Source: Tamarix chinensis (Eukaryota; Streptophyta; Magnoliopsida; Caryophyllales; Tamaricaceae). Taken from it: a DNA stretch of 64,000 bases. How positions within the stretch are numbered: the stretch's first letter is position 1; every line of letters starts with the position of its first letter. This document shows, one piece after another, positions 36,524-50,161 of the stretch. A program made the translations under genes and the position numbers. Below the pieces are notes generated by a model that worked only from the letters and a program-made list of their open reading frames with translations, searched no databases and was not told where the DNA came from. The DNA lies in NCBI GenBank assembly GCA_030549775.1, contig CM060173.1, positions 33,414,110 through 33,478,109 of the forward strand, written 5' to 3'.

Positions 36524-38416
36524 ATACTATACATCTAAAAATATTCTTGGAAAATTTTATCTACAAATTATTTAATAAAAAATCATTTCAAAAGGATCCG
36601 AAGGCCTAAAATAATATAAGAGTTATATAAATAATTTCGAAAATATTTTCAAAAAAATTTACTAATGAGTATAAATATCTAGATTATTTACAAAAATATT
36701 TTATACGTCCTCGAAATAATATCTTCTTTTTAAACTTTAGAAAATATTTATAAAATAAACTATAATAGAAAGACACTCATAAAAACTATAAATAATTTTC
36801 AGATAAAAATAAAAGACTTATCCGAATAAATAATTTTATTTTAAATAAATCGTTACACTTATTAAAATAAAAAATAATATTTCAAATAAATCAAAAGAAA
36901 TATTTTTATAAATTTTTGAGCGACTAAAAATAAAATAACACATTTTCGAAAAGTCAGTTATAAGCCAAAACGGAAAGAAAAACATAAATAAGTTGTGAAA
37001 ATCTTTAATTTAATATTTTTTATTATCTTATCGACCTCGTAAAAGTAAATAAATTCAAAAATAGAAATATTTACTACAGATAAAGATATTAAAAGGTTCT
37101 ATAATAGATGACATTAAAGATAATCTTTCAAATACATTCGAGAAATATTCTTATAATATTTTAAACGACTAAAAATAATTTAACACATTTTCAAAAAGGT
37201 CATTTGTAAACCCTAAAAAAATAATTCTATTAATATCAATTAATTATTATAATATTGACTATAATAATTATAATTTTTTTCTTACAAATAATATAATTAA
37301 TTTTACTGCTAATAATAATAATATTATTAATTATCTAATAATATTATTAAATTAAAATTTTAAATAATAATTAGTATTATTTAAAAATATTTAATATAGA
37401 ATTAATATTTTATAATGTATTATTAAGATAATATTAATCATAATTTATAATAAAATAATAATTATTATTAAAAATAATTAATAATGGGAAATAAATATAA
37501 ATAATATAAATATTAATCATAATTTCCAACAATTAGTAATAATATTTTTATTAAAATAATAATAATAATAATAATAATAATGTCCTAAAATATTTATTCT
37601 TAGTAATAATTAATAAAGAATTATATTTATAAGAATAATATAACTCGTTGTTTTAAATAAATTAATAATAGTATCTAATAATTAATAATATATTATTAAT
37701 AATGTGAATGAATATTGATAATATTTATTATTGTTAAGATAATATATATTTGAATGATAATTGATAGTATTTAATAATAAATTAATTTAATAGTAAATGG
37801 TAGTAGATATAATATATATTATTTGATTATAATTGTTAAAAGACACAATTATGAACAATATTAATATAAAAAATTAGAAATAAAATAATAATTAATAATA
37901 ATATATGTAAACTATTATTTATAATAATGACTAATGACTTAATTATTATTATTATTATATTAAAAAGAATAGAATTAATCATTATTAAAATTATATAAAA
38001 ACAAATATTATTGTTGAATTTTATAAACACTAATACCAACAGATAAAAAATTGGGTATTAGTTCTATTGGTGTAATGCTACTAATAATCACAGATATAAG
38101 TGATGATAAAAGATCTGTTGGCATAACAGTTTAATACCATCAGATAAAAAATTTCTACGGGAAAAACTACATTATTGCCCACAGAAAATTATCTGTTGGT
38201 ATTAGTTACTTTTACCAACAGAAAAAATATCTGTGCCTAAGTTTCTGTTGGAAAAATTCAATTATTTTGTAGTGACAATACCAATTATATCTACATGAGG
38301 GGGAGATCATGAACCCGAAGACATTAAGGTATACTAGTCATACTGATTCATAAAAGTAGCATATTATCCTACTGACTATAAACCTAGGGACACAAAAATA
38401 TCCTGGTCTCACTGGT

Positions 38417-41400
38417 TGTAATCCCCCAAAATTTTAGAAAACTTATAATTTAATAAATAGTTTTATTTGAATTAAATTAGCTTTTAAAATTATTTAGTTT
38501 AATTATTATATGGACTTTTGAGTATATAAATGTGGATAGGAGTATTTCATAAATTCAAAATAAATATTTTATTATTTTATCATATTATTTTTATTTAAAT
38601 AATTTTTCAAAGTAATCATTTACTAAAATTAGCATTTTTGAACCAATATATTAATTTATATTGAATTAAAATATCAAATTAAATAATTTACCAAAAATAT
38701 TATATTTTATTATGTTTTAAATTAAATTAAATTATTTTTCCCTATTTTTTCTTTTTCCTTCTCTTTCTTTTTCTTTTCCTTCTCCTTTTCTCCTTTTCCT
38801 CCTTCCTTTTTTTTCCTTTTTTTATTTTCCTGGCTCAGGCTGCCAGGCCGGCCTCCCTCTTTGTGTGTTGGGCCAGAGGCCCGTTTCTCTCCCTCTCTTT
38901 CCCCTCCCGTGCGTCTTGACCGAGCCAGACTGGCTTACATCTTTTTTTTCTTTTCTCCCCAGACCGGGCCGACCGCTCGTTTTTTTGCCCCCGTGCACCG
39001 GCCTACAAATCCCTCTCCCTCCTTTCTTTTCTCTTCTTCTTCTCCACCTACCTCGACACAGCAGCCTCCTACTGCCACCATGACTACCACCATCTGCAGC
39101 CTCCTGTTGCCACCTCCTGCAACCACTACCACCACCTGCATTCTTCTCTCTCTCTCTCTCCTACCTTTTTTTTCATTGTTTCGGAAACCGGGCAGCCATG
39201 CACCCCATCCCGCATGGCTCCCCTTCCCTCCCCGTCGTCACCGTCTCCCTGCAACCCTAAACACTGTCACTGACTGCCACCTATTCCCCATACCTTGCAT
39301 CTTCTTTTTCTTCTCCTCTCCACCCTCTTTCTGCCCATATTTTCAAGCCCCTTACCACCCCTTCTCGGCAGTCCTCTTGTAACGCCACTGATCGTCGCCT
39401 TCTGGCCGCCTCTTCCGCCACCAACCCACCATTCAACTCCCTACAACCTCCTCTACGATCCCTATCCATTGTTTGGCCGAAAAAAGTCCCCGAACCCCTT
39501 CATTTTCCCTCCTCTTTTCCTTCCTTCTCAGCCTCTCCATCTCGACCCACCTTGGCAACCAACTTTGCCACCTTGCCGCCACCATCACCGCCTCCCTTTG
39601 CCGCCACCAACCCATCCCCAGTATCCACCTACACCCCTTCTTCACTCCTGCACCATCCTCTTGCCTCCAAACCTCCCCCATCTATCTTCTTTCCTAGCCT
39701 AAAGACCTCAACCCAAAAATGACCATCCCTCACCTCTACCCGCTACCTTCGACCCAATTTTCCCATCCCAACTTGCATGTGGTTCACGTTGCTCATGCAG
39801 CGTGAGATCCAAATTATTTTGGGAGTTTTATGTTTAATTATTGAGGTACATTAATAGTTAAATAAAGTGTGTTATTAATTAAGTTTTTTTTGTATAAAGC
39901 TTTATCTTTTTTCCTACTTCTAATATAATAAATTGACATTCTTTTTAGGTGTTGATTTTGCTATTTAAATCTTGAATCTTGAATCGGGATACCTGTAAGA
40001 TTTGATTTGTAAGGGATCTAAGGTAATCGTTAAATCCCACTTAAACACATGGATAAACGTATGTTTGCACATTAGGATTTTTAATATGTTAGTATAAATT
40101 ATATGTTTGCTTGTATTCTTTAATAAAAAGGAAAGTATGCTCTTTTATGTGATATGTGTGGAAATGTTGTCTGAGGGAAGAATTTGATTATTAATGAAAG
40201 TGTTAATTACTTATCCATGTTATTTTATGTTATTGTGATTATTTATGCATAAATAATATTATTGTGAGCCCTAGGGGCATTTTAGTTATATTCCTTGTGC
40301 TAGATTATAGCTTCATAGGTATGGGTGATAATAAGTATTATACTAAAATATAATGGTTGGTGGAGTTGGATATTATTAATGGAGTATTAATATTACTATT
40401 CCATGTGGTAATGTTAACTTAATAAAAGTGGTGTAATAAAGGGGGTAAAGTAGTAAATTTGAAGGCAAAAGGGCAATATGCTAATTTTACAAGTGAAAAG
40501 GGGTATTGTGGTAATTATGGAAGTTAGGCAAATTATGGTAATTTTATAAGTTAAGGAAAAGATGGTAATTTCTCAAGTAAAGGGGCATTATGGTAATTTT
40601 GGAGTTAGAGGGGAAAAATAGTAATTCTATAAGTAAATTGTAATATGGTAATTTTTTAAGTAAATAGAAAAATGGTAATTTTATAAGTAAGAGGTATTAT
40701 GGTAATTTTGGGAGTAAAGGGTAATATGGTAATCTTAGAAAAGAAGGGCAAAATGGTAGTTTTGTAAGGAAAGATAAAAATGGTAATTTTGGATGTAAAA
40801 GGGGTAAAATAGTAATTTGTAAAGTAAAAGGGGGTGCTATGGTAATTTTATAAGCAAAAGGGTATAGTGGTAATTTTGTAAATAAAAGAATATTATGGTA
40901 AATTGGAAGTAAGGGTAGAAGGGTAATTTTGTAAATTAAAAGGACATTTATGGAAAACTTGGGAGTAAGGGGTAACTTGGTAATTATGGTAACAACGAAG
41001 GATAAGTTGGTAATTAAATTATGATTATAAAAGGGTAATTGGATAATTACGATAATAGAGAAGGGTAATTTGGTAAATTAACTGATAAAAGGACATTATG
41101 GTAATTTTTAATAATGGAGAAGGGCAATATAGTAATTATAAAAAAGGAGAAGGGTAAATTAATAATTATAAATATGGAGAAGGGTAAATTAATAATTATA
41201 AATATGGAGAAGGGTAAATTGGTAATTATAATTATAAAGAAGGGTAAATTAATAATTATAATTATGAAGAGGGGTAATTTGGGATTTATAATAATTGAAA
41301 AGGGTAAAATGGCAATTATAATAATCGAGAAGGGTAAGATGGTAATTAAGATAAAGGAGAAGGGCAATTTGGTAAATTACCCAACTAAAGGGGCAATTTG

Positions 41401-43531
41401 GTAATTTAATCAACTAAAGGGTGAGTTAGTAATTTTTTAACCTACTAAAGGGGCAATTTGGTAATCATGATAGCAAAGATGGGTAATTTAGTGATTTATC
41501 CAACTAAAGGGCAAGTTGTTGATTGTAATAAAAGAAAAAGGCAAATTGGTAACTTAACCAACCAAATGGGAGACATGTTAAGTGTAGTAGTTATGAAGGG
41601 TGAATGGTGATCTAAAAAGCATTGGAGATAAATTGGTAACCTAAATCAAATAAGCGGTAATTTGATAATTATGCAACATAAAGGGTAATATGGTAATTTG
41701 TCAACTAAGGAAGGAATGACTTAGCAATTATATAAGTAAGGGGTAAACAAGTAATTTGCACAGAACATGTCGTTGTGATTGTGGAATTTTATAATATGAC
41801 TCAAATAACGTAGATTAGTAAGGTAAGAATATTTGATAATTAGTAAGTATTACGAGAACGAATCGTAATTCAGAATTATATGAGATTACGATGGCCTTAA
41901 TGATTTCTCTGTATTATCTTGGATAATCGCCTGGATAAGAAACGACTAATGATATCAGAACGATTGAAAGTGAATAAGTATCTGATTATTGTGCTTTTCA
42001 TGATCACTTTAATTAAGACACTAATACTTAAAGTGAAAGACCTCGAGATCGAGAATGGTAGCTCTTTAGGGGTCACTAACCTAAAGACGTGGTTTAGCCC
42101 AGGATTATTCTGGTCTTTGCTGGTGTGCCTTTCTGCCCTAGTCAAGCCCTATATCTTACTCTATCTAGCTATACGGACCTAGTTAGGGGGTATTCATACT
42201 TATGGATTAGGTGTCCTTGTCGGTAGGGTACTGAGAAGCTTTATGCACTAGTACGACCAGGGTACCTTTGTGTCCTTGGGTTCTTGGTTGAAGGGTACTG
42301 AGTAGCTTGCATGCACCGGTATGACCGGTGTACCTTTGTGTCCCGGGTTCTTGATCTCCCATCCGAGGCAAATAAATAAAATTGTTGTGCTGATTAAAGA
42401 AAGGGAACATACTAATCATGAAAGTGAAAGTTATGAGCCGGGCCTAGTTGAATTATGATATTGATTACCGATCCACCGGTTATAATAGTGCCCTAGGAGT
42501 GTGTTGCCCTGGCAAGTGATTATGAGTACTGATCCATCGGATATAATAGTGGCCCAGGAGCATGTTGCCCTGGATGATGTTGATATATATTCTGATCCAC
42601 CGACAATAATAGTGGGGGTCCGAGCTCAATAAAATCACTCATGGATGTGAATAAAGTTATGGAAAAATACTAATCACTTATAGTGGAACACCATGTGAGT
42701 TGGGGCTAGACCGGTCCACCGGTGAATAATAGTGTCTAGGAGCATTTTTCCCTAGAGACTGATCCACCGACATATAATAGTGGTTAGGTGCGTTCTGCCC
42801 TATAAGTGACCGATTGGCCAGCTATAATAGTAAGGTTCCCGCACTCACATGGATATAAAATATGAGATTGATTGAATAATGATTGACTAATGGCTTAAGG
42901 CCCAAATGTATTGATTTTGTACTATGACAAGACTTAAGGCCTGAAAGTATCAATTGTTTATAACTACCTATTGATATCTGATGTGATTGTTAATTATGTG
43001 AATGTTATATATACACATCTTGTTATATATGCATGTAGTTTTGTATCATGTGTGAGATTACGACCTGCTTTTAAGTGTAACTTTAAAGGGTTACTCAGTA
43101 TCATAGTACTGAAGGGTTCCATTCATGGGGCCCCTGCCTATTCAATGGGCAGTGTCCCTTGCAGGTCCAATTTCAGGTGCTATTCAAGTGGGAAACGGGA
43201 AAGAGCGTAAGGATTATCTGGACTCTTAGGTTTCTCCCTTTACTTTTACTTTCTGGTTTAAATGTATCTCTTATTCTTGTAACCACCATTGGTGGAACCT
43301 ATTCCTATAAAATGTTTACTTGCGCCACTCTGATTTTAAAATGGTTTGAATTTCTATCAATTGATATTTTGTTCTTTAGCCTTAGCACTTGGTACTGGAA
43401 TGGTATGAGTGAACTGGTCTGGTACTAAGTGTGGCAATAATATCCCCAAAATTCACCGTTTAATATTTTGGCTTCCGCAATTTCTTTTAATAAAACAAAA
43501 TTTTTCAGTAGTGAATTTTGGGGGTGTTACA
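38417..43531 (+). mobile_element. Solo LTR (5.1 kb) of a Ty3/gypsy-type element
   Basis: It starts TGTAATCCCCCAAAATT and ends TTTTGGGGGTGTTACA, with the perfect duplication CTGGT on each side (38412-38416 and 43532-43536). Internal direct LTR repeats, primer-binding site and pol are all absent. Order of parts: TATATAAA (38523-38530), pyrimidine-rich tract (38740-39770), AAGGTAATCG (about 40021), GGTAAT minisatellite (40440-41750), ATAATAGTGG block (42470-42840), AATGGGCAGTGTCCCTTG (about 43145) and the GGTACTGGAATGG / TACTAAGTGTGG tail. It is the best-preserved full-length reference copy of this LTR family in the window. Confidence 0.93.
40440..41750 (+). repeat. GGTAAT minisatellite in the 5.1-kb solo LTR
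   Basis: Same array type and position as 26580-27850, with units of about 20-33 bp on the AAAGGGGTATTATGGTAATT theme and the 30-bp GAGAAGGGTAAATTAATAAT unit repeated near 41145-41220. Collinear with the other copy, so it was present before these insertions. Confidence 0.85.
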
Positions 43532-46500
43532 CTGGTACACAAAGGCATACAGTATCCTACTGATAAGGACACCTAATCTATAAGTATCCATAAGATGTAG
43601 GTCCTGCCTGGGGTGCTAAGTCATGTAAGCAAAATCTAGAATAATCATGGGCCCACGTCTTTAGGGTAGCGACCCTAATGAGTCACCATTCCCAATCTTA
43701 AGGTCTTTCACTTTAAATATTAGTATTTTAACTAGGGTAGCCATGAGAAGCACACATTAATCACATGCTTAACCAATTTTTTTAATATTTCCAATGTTAT
43801 GATGTAACCAAAATCAAGATTATTATCAATGTTAACACGAGTAATCCATTAAGGCCATCTTAGGCTAAAATGATCAAAATGCCCTAAGGCTAAGGCTACC
43901 TATTTACCATCCATTCCCATCACAAACTCCATTTTCTTTATCAACATGTCATAAAGTAGCAATACACCATAATTAAACTATTGATCATAAAGTCAAGTTA
44001 CCCGACACACCAAATGACAATTTTACACATAAAACTCTAACTTTCACTTCTAGATCAACCAAAAATACATTTTCATGCTTAATCAACAATCAATGCACTT
44101 CCTACATGTTCATGAGAATAACAACATAGCATACTCTAATTGACCAAGTTACCCCTAAAACATGTATATTTTGTTAGCATATTCATCATGGTACACTCTA
44201 AATTACAAAAATACTCCTAGATCCTATAATATTAATCATGCTTGAATAGGTGATACGAAGGCAATAAACCCCTATTCTCATATTTAATATCAATTAATAC
44301 TTATCATGAAGGTTTATTAGATTAATTGCTATATTACATGAAAATTTTCTAAAGTGCCTCTAAACCATATATTATTGATCATCATGCTCAAATAAGTGCT
44401 ATTAATACCGTAAAGCCCTATTATCATATTTAACATCAATTTATATCTATCATGCATGTTTATTAGACTAATCACCACATTACATGTAAAATTACCAAAA
44501 TGCCCCTAGACCATATATTATTGATTATCATGCTCAAATAAGTGCAACTAAGACAATAAACTCCTATTATCATATTTAACATCAATTTATACCTCTCATA
44601 CATGTTTATTAAACTAATCACCATATTACATATAAAATTACCAAAATACCCCTATGTCATATAATACTAATAACCATACCCAAACATGCATTACTAACAC
44701 TATAAACCCCTATTATTATACATAGCACCAATTATTACTTATCAGGCATATTTATTATGTTAACTCTCATTGTACATGTAAAATTACTAAAATGCCCCTA
44801 GGTTATAAAACATTAATAATCCTATTGAAACATGTATTTTTAATATCATAAACCCCTATTATCATTTTCAAGACCATATAACACATAATAAGTATTTTTA
44901 TTAAGATGATCACCACCATACATTAAAATTACCAAAATATCCCTAGGCCATAAAATATTGATATTTCTAATGAAACATATATTTATAATCTACCAAACTC
45001 CTATTTCCATTCTTAGCAACATTTATAACACATTAGTCATCCCAATTAGGATTAAATATTATGAAGGGTTCAAATAACCAAATTTCCCCTAGGGCTCATA
45101 GTAGCAATATTGTTAGTACAAGTTTCCATCCATACTCCACCTAGCATTTTATATACCCGTAACATCCACCATCAAATATTAGACCAATTCTTATTAACCC
45201 TTTCTCACCCATCACATTATACACAATATACATGCACTCTTTTTCCTTTTTTTCCAATATAACATTTATAATGATGGGACCATTTGTAAAACGTCATATC
45301 TACACAAAACATATGCCAAAAAACTCTAATGTGATAATATACAATAATCCATACATTTTAGTGGGGTATAATAGTTACTTTATTTCTAGCAAAAATAAAC
45401 TTTACTGGTATCTGTTTTAAAATACTCAGGCTCCATTTAATAAAATTTTATATCTAAAAATAATATCACAAATGCAATATTAATATTATATGAATAAAAG
45501 GATGGTTTTTATTAAAGATATTTATTAAATATAACATTACCAAAATACCTTAAACCTTAATATTAACTCATGATCCATGTGCAACGTGAGCCATACAAAA
45601 AATATGGCCAAAGTAAATGGAAAGGGAAGAATGGTGTGCCTCAAGTAAAGGGTTAGAGGGAGGTGGTGGTGGATGTTGGTGCTAGTTATTGGATGTAGAG
45701 ATGAAGTAGGAGGTGGATGGTGGTTGGTGGTCGTGGTGAGGTGGCTTGGGGTGGCATGAGTTGTAGAAGAAAGTTATATAGAAGGGAGGGAGAAGAGCAT
45801 GAAAGGAGAAGAAGATAAAGGAAGGCAGAGAGGCAAATAACTCAAGTGAGGTGGTGTAGGGGGAGGTCGAGGTGGCAGCAAGCAACTGTGGGGCTAAGGT
45901 GAAGGTGGAAAGGGAGGGGTAAAAGTTAGATAAGGGTGGTGGGTGTAGGAATGTTGAAGGGAAGAAGGAGAAAAGGGAGAGGTAAGCTACAAGGGTGTTT
46001 AGTGATGGTTACCCGAGGTAGTGCTGGGGGGAGGTAGGGTGAAGGAGATGGTAGTGTAGAGGCTGGGTTGGTGGTGGAGATGGTTGAGGCGATGTTGAAG
46101 GAAAAATAGGGGAGAATATAGGAGAAAAAACTAGAAGAGAATATTGAGATAAAAGAGCCAATCATGAGGGAGAATAAGGTAGAAAATAAGAGAAGAAGGA
46201 AAGGAAAAAGAAGAGGAGGAGAGGGAGGCATGTAGGGTTAGGTGTGAAATGCCCCAAAATTATTTATTTTAAGAAATATAATTAAATATGTATTTATTAA
46301 GAAATTTATTTATTTATTTGAAATGGGAAGGAGTTAATTAGAGCAAATTAATAAGAATTTATAAATATTTTTATAAAGGAAAAGTTGATCTTTTTGCTAA
46401 TTAAAAAGGAATTTAAGAGAAATATTTTAAAACCCCTAAATTATCCTGAAAAGAAAATTTAATATTATTTTAATTAACTATTTTATTCTAAATACCCAAA

Positions 46501-47649
46501 ATATTCTAATTAATTTATTTAAACCCAAACCACTTAAATTTTCCTTTTTCCTGTTTCTTTTTCTTTCATCCTTTTTCTTTTTTTTTCTTCTTTTTCTTTT
46601 TTCTCTCACCAGATTGGGCCTGGACACGGCCCAACTCCTTTTTTCCTTTCTTCTTTCCTCATGCAGTCCAACGCTGTTCCTTTCCTTCTTCCTATGACAA
46701 CCAGACACTGCATTTTATGCCTTTTATTCCTGGGACGCCGCATTTCATTTAAGGAAATTATAACCGTTGTCAGCCTGTCGGTTCTTCCCTTTTCTTTATT
46801 TTCCTTAGCCACCTGGTTCAACCCTTCCTTCTTCCTCCTTCAGCGTTCACCATCGACCTGCATCTTTGAGCTCCAAAAATGGCGGTGCCACCCACATGCA
46901 ATTTGGCCAACCGTTTCTCCCCTCTTTATCTCCCTCTTGACTCGCATATCGGCTTGGTATAATCCTTTTCCCTTATCTATCACTCGATTTCTCTCTTTTG
47001 CTTCATGAAAGTTCGACCTGACCAAAACATTCACCGGCCGATTACAACCGCCGGCTACCCCAAACCCTACATAAAACGCCCTCCTATTGACCCCCAAAAC
47101 CCAACCATTCCCTCTAAACTCTATAAATAGCCTTGGTTGGTGTGATTTCAAAAATTCTTCTCCCCAAAACCCTAAGAGCTAACCATGTGCCACCGTGACT
47201 TCAAATGAGTCGTTTTCCGCCATTAGTGAACTTCGTCGCTACCTCTGCCTCCCAAATTCTTCCCTACATTGCACTCTAGCTAACTAAGCTCTCCACCTCA
47301 TTTGATTCTTCTCACACGAGCCACCATAGCCATAAGATGTTCCCTATCCCTTTGGGAAATTTTTTTACCCTGCAACCTTCAAGCCACTGTCCGCCAGCAT
47401 ATTCACCACTTCTATTGCCTTCTGCACCACCCAAAAGCTTCTACTAATTCTCCTCCACCAAGCCATAACCTTATTTTCTCTTTTTCCCTTCTCCTCCTCT
47501 CTTTTTCTTCATCTTTTTCCTTTTTAGCCCTCTTTTCCGTGCACCACCGCCAATGCCACCCATCTTTGCCAACTCAAGGTGAAACCCTAAACCCTCTCAT
47601 CCCTTCTTTTCTATTTATTTAAAATTATTCTATTTTTATTCAAATTTCC

Positions 47650-48186
47650 AATGGTTATTCGATTATAATTATTATTATTATTATCATCATCATCATTATT
47701 ATATTGGATGTATTATTAGTGCTAAATTTTCTTGGCAGGGTCGAGAGTAGTAATAAAATAATTAGAGTGTTGGTTTCGAATTTTAGGTATTAATTGAATT
47801 ATTATATGTTTTATTATCATTCTTACTATTATTATTGATATTATTATTATTAATGTAATTATTTTAATTATTATTGTTAATTATTTAAGGAGGGCCGAGG
47901 CCTTAATTTTGTTATTAGCATTTGTACATATGCATTATTATTACTATTATTATTATTATTATTATATTTATTATTTTAATATTATTATAAGTATTATATG
48001 GTATTGATATTATTATTACTATTAGTGATTAGTATTTTCATTATTAGAGGTAGAGTCAAAAACCCCACCTTGTAATTTTAAGCTTATATTATTATTATTA
48101 TTATTATTATTTCTACTCATATTATTATTACTATTTTATTATTATTAAAATCATCATCATCATCATCATCGTCGTCATCATCATCA

Positions 48187-48238
<52 letters not shown>

Positions 48239-48260
48239 CATCATCATCATTAGTAACATT
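47650..48260 (+). repeat. ATT/ATC trinucleotide microsatellite
   Basis: Long interrupted runs of ATT with blocks of ATC (around 48150-48190 and 48238-48250). The same kind of array, reversed, occupies about 62760-63400 in the related LTR near the window end, so it is part of this LTR subtype. Confidence 0.85.
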
Positions 48261-48433
48261 ATTTTTGGTAAAGAGTAGAAACCTTATATCACCTTTTCGC
48301 TTTAAATTACATTAGTATTATTATTAGTGTTTTTAGTAGTATTTTGTATAGCTAATTCTAGTATAGTATTAATTTAATTAAAAACCAAGTCTTAGGATAA
48401 TTTATTAATTGATAGTATATTTAGGAGGAAACC

Positions 48434-48595
48434 TGATGTGGGATTCCCACATCGGTTACTGAGGGGATCTTTGGGCAGTTTATATAGGGGAGTCAGTCCT
48501 CACCTCTTGAGCTAGCTTTTGGGTGGAGTTAGGGCTCTTCCCGGGGGAGTACCCCTGGGGCCCACTAGGGGAGTACCCCCTTTGGGTCCGTATCA
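48434..48595 (+). mobile_element. Solo LTR of a TRIM-type miniature retrotransposon
   Basis: 162 bp running TG..CA and flanked by a perfect AAACC duplication (48429-48433 and 48596-48600). It opens with the palindrome GATGTGGGA-T-TCCCACATC; the CCCACATCGG motif is widespread in plant TRIM and related small LTRs. It also has TTTATATAGGGG, a TATA-like site. No internal region remains. Confidence 0.82.
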
Positions 48596-48927
48596 AAACC
48601 TAATTCTAGTATTTTTCCAATAATAGATGCGCCCAGTCAAAGCCCTCAAGTGGTATAGAAGCGTGCTCCAAGACCGGTGACATTTTTAGGTAAGGGGTGC
48701 TAAGGCCATTTTTATAATATGTGATTATATGCCATGCATGCCATGTGATATGATTTATCGTGTATTTTATGTGTATATTGTATAACTGTTATGAATGCAG
48801 CATGATATGGAAGTTGAGGTATGTTTTGTGTAAATAATTGTGGCATGAGAATTATATGTATGAGTGTGCTATTATTAGGGTATTATGTGGCCCTAAGACA
48901 TGCATTATAGGGTTGTAAAATAATGAC

Positions 48928-49170
48928 ATTAATGTTGCATGGTGTTAGGGTTTTGCATGGTGGTATTAATATTGCATGGTGCTAGGGTTTTGCATGTGGT
49001 ATTAATGTTGCATGGTGTTAGGGTTTTACAAGGCATTGGGCTTTGCATGGTGTTAGGGTTTTGCATGGAAATTCATGGTATTAGGGTTTGCATGGTGATA
49101 TTGCATGGAGCTAGGGTTTACGTGGAGCTAGGGTTTGCATGGAGTTAGGGTTGCATGGGTGTTATGGTTA
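48928..49170 (+). repeat. GCATGG..TTAGGGTTTT tandem repeats
   Basis: About eight or nine irregular units combining TTGCATGGTG with TTAGGGTTTT or TAGGGTTT. The repeated TAGGGTTT is the reverse complement of the plant telobox core (AAACCCTA). Units vary in spacing, so this is not a telomere array. Confidence 0.65.
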
Positions 49171-50161
49171 CCATGGGTTGATGTGGTTAACTAGGGTTGG
49201 AGGATGAGAGTAGCAGGAGTTAGTCATGCATGTTTGGGTGAAAGTTTTGAATAAAATACTTAAGACATTAATCACTTAAAGTGAAAGATTATTTAGCTGG
49301 GTCTAGCCGATCCACCAGTTAGGAATAGTGGTGTGGACTATTGTCCCGCAAGTGATCGACCCACCGACAATAATAGTGGGGTAACTCGAGCTCAATAAAC
49401 ACAAAATAGAGTTGCTAAAGTATTTAAAAGATATTAATTACTTTAAGTGGAACACCATGTGAGTAGGAACCAACCGATCCACCGGTAAGGAATAGTGGTG
49501 TGGACTATTGTCCCGCAAGTGACCGGCTCACCAGCTAAAATAGTGGGGTATTCCTGTACTTACATGGATTTGATAAAAGGCATGGTATGTATCAACTTCC
49601 AATAAAAAGATTAATTAAATAATTAATCTGGACTATTTGGGCCTTTATGTGTGGGCTTGATCATTTAAAATATGTATACTTATCTGTATGACCTTATGCA
49701 TTATATATGTTGGCTTGAAAGTATAAGTTGAATATTATCCTGTATGATTTTATGTGATTATGTGTTGGCCTTAGTGCTCGGTTATCTTACTCAGTAAGTA
49801 GCGTACTGATCACCCCTTTATGGGTGCTTCTCATTCCCATGAGTAGAAGGCCCATCTAACTTGCTGTAGGTAGGAGATGTTTATTTTGATGCTATAGATG
49901 TCTATGGGACATCAAGTGGAGCCGAGTGATGATTGGGTTGGATCGATTCTTGGAGTGACGTGGCCGGCTTTCCATTTGAGGTTATTATTTCTATTTTCTC
50001 TAATTATGTTTAACACTTCAAAAACAAATTTATTATTGTAGTTATCTCTTTTCCCTGAAAAACTAACTCTCGTATTTTGGATTGTGTAAAAACTTATGCA
50101 TACTTTAATTTTTGTATTTATGAATTTAGATTATTAATGATGTTCTATGTAGTGTTTTCTT

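Larger units (their letters stand above)
32877..38274. mobile_element. CACTA element that captured part of ZYP1
   Basis: The left end is CACTACAAAATAATTAAC; the right end, on the minus strand, is CACTACAAAATAATTGAA. The target duplication is ACA (32874-32876 and 38275-38277). Length is 5,398 bp. Subterminal repeats such as ACCAACAGATA and TATCTGTGGGTAA lie at 32900-33270 and 38035-38240. The interior carries, on the minus strand, a GC-rich first-exon-like tract, a long intron with the ZYP1 exons, and an acidic last exon. An AT-only tract of about 0.8 kb (37210-38030) fills the right part. No transposase was recognised, so movement would need enzyme from elsewhere. Confidence 0.93.

Noticed and set aside
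41047..41404. Open frames reading Ile-rich or EKGK-rich repeats
   Set aside because: They are in-frame readings of the GGTAAT minisatellite on both strands.
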